Part shown: piece by piece, positions 7,048 to 12,047 of the stretch
Numbering within the stretch: the first letter of the stretch is position 1
Layout: each line of letters begins with the position of its first letter
Assembly (NCBI GenBank): GCA_009702955.1
Contig: WLHA01000014.1
Span: 1 to 12,047 of the forward strand
Length of the DNA: 12,047 bases
Origin: Actinomycetota bacterium
Lineage (GTDB): Bacteria; Actinomycetota; Acidimicrobiia; IMCC26256
Direction: 5' to 3'
Notes under the pieces: generated by a model
Database searches by the model: none
What the model was told of the DNA's origin: nothing
Seen by the model: the letters and a program-made list of their open reading frames with translations, nothing else
Made by a program: the position numbers and the translations under genes

Positions 7048-8730
7048 GTGTCTGAAGGCACGCCATTGGGGTCGCTCCTAGTCGAGACTGGCCTCATCAC
7101 CGAAGATCAACTGGCCGAGGCTCTCGCTACACAAGTCTCGACTGGGCGCCCGATCGGTCGCGTTCTCATTGATCAAGGCTTGATCTCAGAGAGCGATCTT
7201 GTGCGCTCATTGGCCAAACAAGTTGGCCTTGAGTTTGTCGACCTGACAGAACGCGTTATTGATGCGACCGTTGCTTCGTTGATTCCAGAAGGCCTAGCCC
7301 GGCGCTATCAAGCTCTCCCGATTTCTTGGGACGAAGATGTACTCGTCGTCGCAATGGCTGACCCTTCGAATGTCCTTGCAGTAGATGACATACGAGCGCT
7401 CACTGGTGCGCAGGTTCGCTGTGTTGTCGCGACATCGGCGCAGATTCGCGAGACCATCGATAGGTTCCATCGCCTCGATAGCGAGGTAGATGATCTTGCT
7501 TCGCAGGCAGCTGACGAGCTATCGGATAACGACGAACTCGCGAATGTAAGTGCAGTAGTTGAGGATGCACCGATCGTAAAGTTCGTGAATCTGCTAATTA
7601 CGCAGGCTGTAGCCGACAGAGCCTCGGATATTCACGTTGAGCCTGCTGAGCGGGATCTGCGTATTCGTTTTCGAATCGATGGAGTGCTACATGAGGTAAT
7701 GCGCTCTCCCAAGGCAATTCAAGCTGGCGTTATCTCGAGGCTCAAGGTCATGAGCGATATCAATATCGCTGAGCGTCGAATTCCACAAGACGGGCGTATG
7801 TCCCTCACCGTTGGGGGCAAGCCAATCGATCTTCGTGTCGCCACCCTTCCTACGGTGCACGGCGAGAAGGTCGTCATGCGAATTCTCGACAAGAATCAAG
7901 CACTCTTAAGCCTTCAGGATCAGGGATTCCTTCCCGACACGCTTGAGCGGTACGAGCGTTCGTTCCGTAAGCCTTATGGCACAGTGTTGGTTACCGGCCC
8001 TACTGGATCTGGGAAATCTACAACCCTCTATGCGACCCTCAATGTCTTAAACGAGGTCCAGCGCAACATCATCACGATCGAGGATCCTGTCGAGTATCGA
8101 CTCGCCGGAATTAACCAGATCCAGGTCAACCCTAAGGCTGGGCTCACATTCGCCTCAGCACTTCGCTCCATTCTGCGAGCAGACCCAGATGTTCTACTCG
8201 TAGGTGAGATCAGAGACCGTGAGACTGCGATCATCGGTATTGAGGCTGCTCTCACCGGTCACCTTGTTCTCACAACCCTTCACACCAATGATGCCGCCTC
8301 AACACCGATGCGACTTCTTGAGATGGGTGTCGAGCCTTTCCTTGTGACTAGTGCTCTAGATGTGGTGCTTGCTCAAAGACTTGCTCGCCGCCTCTGTGAT
8401 CGGTGTAAAGAGCCGTACCAGCCAAGCGAGGAGGAGCTCCTAAGTGCTCGCTGGGCGATGGAGACGATCGATATTGGTGACTGGCCAACTCTGCACCGTG
8501 CGGTGGGTTGCTCAGCCTGTGGACGTACTGGGTATCGCGGCCGTTTTGCTCTACACGAGGTCATGCCTATCTCCGAGGAGATTGAGCGCCTCATCATCGA
8601 GCGTCGCTCCGTCGAGGATCTTGCCAAAGTGGCGCAGATGGAGGGAATGATCCCGCTGCGTCAAGACGGGCTGCGTAAAGCAGCGATGGGCATGACAAGC
8701 ATCGAAGAGATCTTCCGAGTAGTTACCTGA
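7048..8730 (+). CDS. pilB: Type IV pilus extension ATPase PilB (GspE family)
   Basis: This is the cytoplasmic hexameric ATPase that powers pilin polymerisation through the PilC platform. The protein is 560 residues, normal length. The N-terminal MshEN/T2SSE_N domain (about 1-150) carries two 24-residue motifs at 6-29 and 35-58, both of the form LG/IG-x2-L-x3-G-L-I-x4-L-x3-L-x2-Q, with Gln29 and Gln58 kept and a 5-residue spacer. This form is associated with cyclic-di-GMP binding, although the leading Arg of the family motif is Pro here. The ATPase core has Walker A GPTGSGKST (317-325), Walker B DPDVLLVGE (379-387) and the His box TGHLVLTTLHT. A zinc-type pair CDRC (450-453) and CSAC (488-491) is typical of PilB. 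The start GTG 7048 has GGGAGAGG at 7035-7042. The gene has its own sigma-28-type promoter candidate. Confidence 0.96.
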   Translation: MSEGTPLGSLLVETGLITEDQLAEALATQVSTGRPIGRVLIDQGLISESDLVRSLAKQVGLEFVDLTERVIDATVASLIPEGLARRYQALPISWDEDVLVVAMADPSNVLAVDDIRALTGAQVRCVVATSAQIRETIDRFHRLDSEVDDLASQAADELSDNDELANVSAVVEDAPIVKFVNLLITQAVADRASDIHVEPAERDLRIRFRIDGVLHEVMRSPKAIQAGVISRLKVMSDINIAERRIPQDGRMSLTVGGKPIDLRVATLPTVHGEKVVMRILDKNQALLSLQDQGFLPDTLERYERSFRKPYGTVLVTGPTGSGKSTTLYATLNVLNEVQRNIITIEDPVEYRLAGINQIQVNPKAGLTFASALRSILRADPDVLLVGEIRDRETAIIGIEAALTGHLVLTTLHTNDAASTPMRLLEMGVEPFLVTSALDVVLAQRLARRLCDRCKEPYQPSEEELLSARWAMETIDIGDWPTLHRAVGCSACGRTGYRGRFALHEVMPISEEIERLIIERRSVEDLAKVAQMEGMIPLRQDGLRKAAMGMTSIEEIFRVVT

Positions 8731-8773
8731 TCTCTGCCTATCAGGCCCGAGTGCTTCTCCTCGCGCGGCCTCC

Positions 8774-8792
8774 GGCTCACAGTTTCTGAGCC
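8774..8792 (+). terminator. Weak hairpin after pilB, possible terminator
   Basis: GGCTCA (8774-8779), a 7-base loop, then TGAGCC (8787-8792): a perfect 6-bp stem about 45 bases after the pilB stop. It is followed by a pyrimidine-rich stretch (TCTTCTGAGTCTTCT) but not a clean T-run, so an intrinsic terminator is only possible. TTCTGAG recurs at 8784-8790 and 8795-8801. Confidence 0.3.
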
Positions 8793-8828
8793 TCTTCTGA
8801 GTCTTCTAAGAAATGAGGGCAGGAAGGC

Positions 8829-8857
8829 CTACAGGTGCCCCACTCTTGCGCCGATAG
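8829..8857 (+). promoter_or_regulatory. Sigma-28 (FliA/WhiG)-type promoter candidate for pilT-pilC
   Basis: CTACAG (8829-8834), 15 bases, then GCCGATAG (8850-8857). Both boxes are identical to those before pilB although the spacers are unrelated. Transcription would begin near 8864, about 20 bases before ATG 8886 and just upstream of its ribosome-binding site. This makes the earlier in-frame GTG 8835, which lies inside the promoter, unlikely as a start. Confidence 0.65.
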
Positions 8858-8872
8858 AACGCCCATGAGCCT

Positions 8873-8878
8873 GGGAGG
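8873..8878 (+). promoter_or_regulatory. Ribosome-binding site that decides the pilT start
   Basis: GGGAGG at 8873-8878 is 7 bases before ATG 8886. Neither GTG 8835 nor ATG 8865, both in frame, has a site of this quality. Confidence 0.75.
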
Positions 8879-8885
8879 CCAAGAG

Positions 8886-10445
8886 ATGTTGTCGAGTCAA
8901 GCAAGAGTTTTGGGTGAGTTCCTAGTAGAGCGCCATGTCCTATCGAGAGATGACTTAGCTATCGCGATGGCTGAGGCTCGGAGACAGAGCGAGCCGATTA
9001 CTCAGGTTCTAATCCGAAATGGCTTAGTAGGCGAGAAAGACCTCACCGCTGCTCTAGCGGAGACAGTCGGACTGCGCTTCATTGACTTCACTGAGACGCC
9101 TCTTCACCCAGAAGCAGCGACAACGATTCCTGAGTCAGTTGCGCGCGAGTACTTGGCGGTCGGAGTCGACTTTGACGGGCCTCGCCTCATTGTTGCGTTT
9201 GCGGACCCCGGCAATGATGCTGGAGTTGTGGCCGTTGGTCAGGCAACTGGATACGAGATTGTTGCTGCTGCCGGTAGTCGCTACGAGATAGGGCATGCGC
9301 TCGATCAAATCTTCGGTGTGGCCAGCGTGGCTCAACAGGGGAGCGGGGGCCTCGAGAACCCAGATGGTGCACCTGTATTAGATGTAAATGAATTGCTGGC
9401 AATGGTTATCGAGCGCGGGGGATCCGACCTCCACCTCACCGCAGGATCTGCGCCTGTTATCCGGGTTAACGGAGAGCTCAAGCCGGTTGAGGGAATTGAG
9501 CCTCTAAACGGCTCGCAGATTAGAGAGATCATCTACGCAATTCTTACCCAGAAGCAGCGCGAGAAGTTTGAGAACGAACTTGAACTCGACGCGAGCTACA
9601 CGCTTCCAGGGCGCAGCCGCTTCAGACTCAATGTATTCCTGCAGCGCGACTCGGTCGGCGCTGTGATGCGCGCGATTCCATTTGAGATTGTGGAGTTGTC
9701 AAGTCTTGGGCTTCCCGCAGCGGTTGAGCGCTTCGCCGATCTCCCACGAGGCCTTGTTCTCGTAACTGGACCTACTGGATCAGGTAAATCAACAACGCTT
9801 GCATCCTTGATCGATATCGTGAATAAGACCAAGGCTCTTCACATCATGACGGTGGAGGACCCGATCGAGTTCCTGCACACGCATAAGAAGTCTGTTGTGA
9901 ACCAGCGCGAGGTAGGGGAGGACACCCATTCCTTCTCGAACGCTCTTCGCCATGTTCTGCGCCAGGACCCCGATGTAATCCTTGTGGGCGAGATGCGCGA
10001 CCTTGAGACAATCTCAACTGCGCTCACCGCTGCTGAGACGGGCCACCTCGTATTTGCGACGCTTCACACTCAGGATGCACCACAATCCATTGACCGCATT
10101 ATTGATGTGTTCCCTGCTCATCAGCAGCAGCAGATTCGTGTCCAGCTAGCCGCATCGTTGCAGGGGATAGTGACCCAGCAGTTGATCCCAACGAGCGACG
10201 GCAAGGGCCGTGCGGTAGCAGCAGAGATACTCGCTGCCACGCCAGCTGTTCGAAACCTCATTCGTGAAGGAAAGATCCACCAGATTTACTCGGTCATGCA
10301 GGCTGGCGCTAAGCACGGAATGGTCACCATGGACCAGAGCCTTGCAGCGCTAGTGCGCGAGGGGAAGATCTCTCGTGAGATTGCATTTGAGCGATGCACC
10401 AACGAAGAAGATTTGAAGCGCCTGATCCAAAGCGGAGGTTTCTGA
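8886..10445 (+). CDS. pilT: Type IV pilus retraction ATPase PilT with an extra N-terminal MshEN-like domain
   Basis: This ATPase drives pilus retraction by depolymerising pilin. The protein is 519 residues from ATG 8886, chosen for its GGGAGG site and for lying after the inferred transcription start. Residues from about 165 to 519 are a complete PilT of usual size (about 355). They start at LDVNELLAMVIERGGSDLHL and include Walker A GPTGSGKST (295-303), Walker B DPDVILVGE (361-369), the His box GHLVFATLHTQDA, and the PilT signatures RIIDVFP, AEILAATPAVRNLIREGK and MVTMDQSL. There is no tetracysteine motif, which separates it from PilB. Residues 1-160 resemble the MshEN domain of PilB, but motif positions have changed: Gly to His17, Gln to Ala31, Gly to Thr39, Gln to Thr60. 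Ligand binding is therefore doubtful. pilC follows after one base. Confidence 0.95.
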   Translation: MLSSQARVLGEFLVERHVLSRDDLAIAMAEARRQSEPITQVLIRNGLVGEKDLTAALAETVGLRFIDFTETPLHPEAATTIPESVAREYLAVGVDFDGPRLIVAFADPGNDAGVVAVGQATGYEIVAAAGSRYEIGHALDQIFGVASVAQQGSGGLENPDGAPVLDVNELLAMVIERGGSDLHLTAGSAPVIRVNGELKPVEGIEPLNGSQIREIIYAILTQKQREKFENELELDASYTLPGRSRFRLNVFLQRDSVGAVMRAIPFEIVELSSLGLPAAVERFADLPRGLVLVTGPTGSGKSTTLASLIDIVNKTKALHIMTVEDPIEFLHTHKKSVVNQREVGEDTHSFSNALRHVLRQDPDVILVGEMRDLETISTALTAAETGHLVFATLHTQDAPQSIDRIIDVFPAHQQQQIRVQLAASLQGIVTQQLIPTSDGKGRAVAAEILAATPAVRNLIREGKIHQIYSVMQAGAKHGMVTMDQSLAALVREGKISREIAFERCTNEEDLKRLIQSGGF

Positions 10446-10446
10446 G

Positions 10447-11667
10447 ATGACAAGCACATTTACGTATCGAGTGCGCGATAGCGCTGGCAAGGTCGTTGAG
10501 GGAAAGCTTGAGGGAGCCGATGAGGCGCTCGTCGTACGCAAACTCCGCGAGATGGGCTACACCCCAATCACTGTCACGCGCCGCGACTCCTCGCGACTTC
10601 AATCTGATATCAAGATCCCTGGGCTGAGTGGGCGCGTTGCGCTAAAAGACGTAGCGGTTCTATCGAGGCAGTTCGCAACGATGATCAACTCCGGGCTCTC
10701 CCTCCTAAGAGCCCTCTCGATCCTCTCAGAGCAGACCGAGAACGCATCGCTCGCACGCATGATCGGCGAGGTTCGTCAAGATGTTGAGAGGGGTTCTTCT
10801 CTCTCTGCTTCGTTGGCTCGCCACCCCAAGGCGTTCAACCGCCTCTACATCTCTATGGTTCGATCTGGCGAGGTTGGCGGATCGCTCGATGCCGTATTGA
10901 TGCGCCTAGCGGACACGATCGAGAGCCAGGTTGAGCTACACCGCAAGGTCAAATCTGCGATGACCTATCCAGTAGTTGTCTTCTCTTTAGTTGTATTCAT
11001 CGCATCTGCGATGCTGCTATTTATTGTTCCTCAATTCAAGGGAATTTATGTGGAGCTAGGTGGAACGCTTCCTCTCCCGACTCGAATTCTCATCAGCATC
11101 TCCGATGTTGTGAAGAAATATTTTCCAATGCTCATTCTCCTCTCTGGCGTCGGGGGTTGGTTCCTTCGACGTTGGGCACGCTCCCCCAAGGGGAGGCCCA
11201 CTTGGGATGCATTCGTATTGAAGGTTCCAGTCTTCGGGCTGCTTGCTCGCAAGGGTGCTCTCGCACGCTTTGCGCGCACACTCGCAGCGTTGACCCGTTC
11301 CGGAGTGGGAATCCTCGAGGCTCTAGAGATTGTTGCTGATACCGCCGGGAACGAAGTGGTCTCGCTCGCTCTTAGAGATACTCAACGTGCTGTCAAACAG
11401 GGAGACACGCTCGCTCGTCCACTTAGTCAGCACGACGTGTTTCCGCCGATGGTTGTGCAGATGATTGCTGTCGGTGAAGAGACTGGCGCCCTAGACGACA
11501 TGCTCGACAAGATCGCAGACTTCTATGACCAAGAGGTAGAGGCGACAGTTGATGCCTTGACCTCTCTCATCGAGCCGCTCCTCATCGTCACGATGGGTGT
11601 GCTCGTGGGTGGAATGATCATCTCCCTCTACCTTCCAATGTTTCGGATCATCACGCTTATTAAGTAA
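10447..11667 (+). CDS. pilC: Type IV pilus inner-membrane platform protein PilC (GspF family)
   Basis: This is the polytopic membrane protein on which PilB and PilT act to add or remove pilins. The protein is 406 residues, the usual length. A short N-terminal domain FTYRVRDSAGKVVEGKLEG with LREMGYTPI (residues 5-42) is typical of this family. Two homologous T2SSF domains follow. The first starts at LSRQFATMINSGLSLLRAL (72-90) and the second at FARTLAALTRSGVGILEAL (275-293). Each carries the S/GEETG-type motif (SGEVGGSLD at 140-148, GEETGALDDML at 343-353). Three membrane helices are seen at about 174-195, 225-242 and 376-397. The start ATG 10447 has GGAGG at 10434-10438 inside the end of pilT and lies one base after the pilT stop. 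It is almost surely cotranscribed with pilT. Confidence 0.96.
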   Translation: MTSTFTYRVRDSAGKVVEGKLEGADEALVVRKLREMGYTPITVTRRDSSRLQSDIKIPGLSGRVALKDVAVLSRQFATMINSGLSLLRALSILSEQTENASLARMIGEVRQDVERGSSLSASLARHPKAFNRLYISMVRSGEVGGSLDAVLMRLADTIESQVELHRKVKSAMTYPVVVFSLVVFIASAMLLFIVPQFKGIYVELGGTLPLPTRILISISDVVKKYFPMLILLSGVGGWFLRRWARSPKGRPTWDAFVLKVPVFGLLARKGALARFARTLAALTRSGVGILEALEIVADTAGNEVVSLALRDTQRAVKQGDTLARPLSQHDVFPPMVVQMIAVGEETGALDDMLDKIADFYDQEVEATVDALTSLIEPLLIVTMGVLVGGMIISLYLPMFRIITLIK

Positions 11668-11691
11668 AGAGCTACGCGGAACTCACCTGAA

Positions 11692-11724
11692 TGGGGCTTA
11701 AGTGGGGCTTAAGTGGTGTCTAAA
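11692..11724 (+). repeat. 11-bp tandem units between pilC and pilA
   Basis: TGGGGCTTAAG occurs twice without a gap (11692-11702, 11703-11713), followed by a decayed copy TGGTGTCTAAA (11714-11724). The 11-base period puts the units on almost the same helical face. They start 25 bases after the pilC stop and about 97 bases before the pilA promoter element. Binding sites or slippage products are both possible. Confidence 0.7.
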
Positions 11725-11751
11725 TCAGGCCTACTTCTCCGGCGCTCCGGT

Positions 11752-11761
11752 CGATTAATCG
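11752..11761 (+). repeat. Palindrome CGATTAATCG
   Basis: A perfect 10-base palindrome in the pilC-pilA gap. It could be half of an operator, but a palindrome of this length also arises by chance. No second copy is seen in the window gaps. Confidence 0.25.
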
Positions 11762-11785
11762 CCTCGCAGCCGCTTAGATGCAGGG

Positions 11786-11820
11786 TTTTAAATATTTCTT
11801 CTAAATATTTGAAGAATCTT
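11786..11820 (+). promoter_or_regulatory. AT-rich UP-element-like tract with palindrome before the pilA promoter
   Basis: A strongly AT-rich stretch in an otherwise GC-balanced region. It contains AAATATTT at 11790-11797 and 11803-11810, and TTCTTC (11796-11801) mirrored by GAAGAA (11811-11816) around the second copy. It directly abuts the -35-like box at 11821, where an UP element contacting the RNA polymerase alpha subunit would lie. It could equally be an operator. Confidence 0.5.
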
Positions 11821-11849
11821 CTAAAGGTCTCGACGGAACCGGCCGAATA
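11821..11849 (+). promoter_or_regulatory. Sigma-28 (FliA/WhiG)-type promoter candidate for pilA
   Basis: CTAAAG (11821-11826), 15 bases, then GCCGAATA (11842-11849). The upstream box contains the canonical TAAA, making it the best -35 of the four; the -10 has AATA in place of ATAA. Transcription would begin near 11857, giving a leader of about 45 bases. Confidence 0.65.
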
Positions 11850-11901
11850 GGTACAGCGACGCAGCCATTAGGCCACGCCGAACCTACCGAGAGGCACTCC
11901 A

Positions 11902-12047
11902 ATGCAGAAGTCACTAGCAAGGCTCAGGGCCAAGAAGGTAGATGAGCAAGGTTTTACGCTCATCGAGCTCATGGTCGTTGTTCTAATCATTGCCATTCTT
12001 ATTGCTATCGCTATCCCGACATTCCTAGGTGCTCGTCAGCGTGCTCA
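11902..12047 (+). CDS. pilA: Type IV prepilin, major pilin candidate (partial, cut by the window end)
   Basis: The first 48 codons of a prepilin. The start ATG 11902 has GAGAGG at 11889-11894, 7 bases upstream, the same site as before pilB and the PATAN-protein gene. A positively charged 17-residue leader (MQKSLARLRAKKVDEQG) ends in Gly17. The mature protein begins Phe18-Thr-Leu-Ile-Glu, with the conserved Glu at mature position 5, followed by the hydrophobic helix MVVVLIIAILIAIAIPTFL and GARQRA. This is the class III signal cut and N-methylated by the prepilin peptidase PilD, which is not in this window. Its position after pilB-pilT-pilC and its own well-formed promoter suggest the major pilin. 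Since the C-terminal head is missing, a minor pilin cannot be excluded. Confidence 0.93.
   Translation, partial: MQKSLARLRAKKVDEQGFTLIELMVVVLIIAILIAIAIPTFLGARQRA

Noticed and set aside
8835..8885. N-terminal extension of PilT from GTG 8835
   Set aside because: It would translate through the promoter element at 8829-8857. ATG 8886 has GGGAGG 7 bases before it, and the MshEN-like domain begins right after.

Overview
The window looks like a chromosomal segment of a deep-branching member of the Actinomycetota (Actinobacteria). A class such as Acidimicrobiia is plausible, but the sequence alone does not settle it. The gene order DUF948 protein - DUF6167-like protein - alaS - ruvX - mltG - aroE is a common actinobacterial housekeeping arrangement. 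It is followed directly by a type IV pilus locus, as in several non-mycelial actinobacterial lineages. GC content is moderate, all genes are on the + strand, GTG starts are frequent, and no mobile element, CRISPR array, tRNA or rRNA was seen.

Left part (1-5653): the tail of a DUF948 membrane protein and a small DUF6167-like protein lead into alaS, ruvX, mltG and aroE. The last four are locked together by 4-bp stop/start overlaps (GTGA at 3361-3364, ATGA at 3777-3780 and 4823-4826), so they are almost certainly one translationally coupled transcript. They combine tRNA charging, 16S rRNA/Holliday-junction-type nuclease function, glycan-strand termination and shikimate synthesis.

Right part (5654-12047): a PATAN/DUF4388 protein, PilB (extension ATPase), PilT (retraction ATPase), PilC (inner-membrane platform) and the start of PilA (major pilin, cut by the window edge) form a type IV pilus locus. 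Four of its five genes have their own upstream gap, and each gap carries the same two-box element: CT(A/C)(A/C)AG, exactly 15 bases, then (G/T)CCGA-. This closely resembles the promoter consensus of the FliA/WhiG/SigD (sigma-28) family (TAAA-N15-GCCGATAA). pilC has no such gap and follows pilT by one base. The inferred promoters agree with ribosome-binding sites in fixing the translation starts: GTG 5891 for the PATAN protein, GTG 7048 for pilB, ATG 8886 for pilT and ATG 11902 for pilA.

The main points for a second look are the apparent sigma-28-type pilus regulon, a PilT that carries an extra N-terminal MshEN-like domain with eroded ligand motifs (the PilB copy is nearly intact), and a PATAN protein beside pilB that could act on the motor. 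No wholly unknown system is visible; the novelty lies in regulation and domain architecture.
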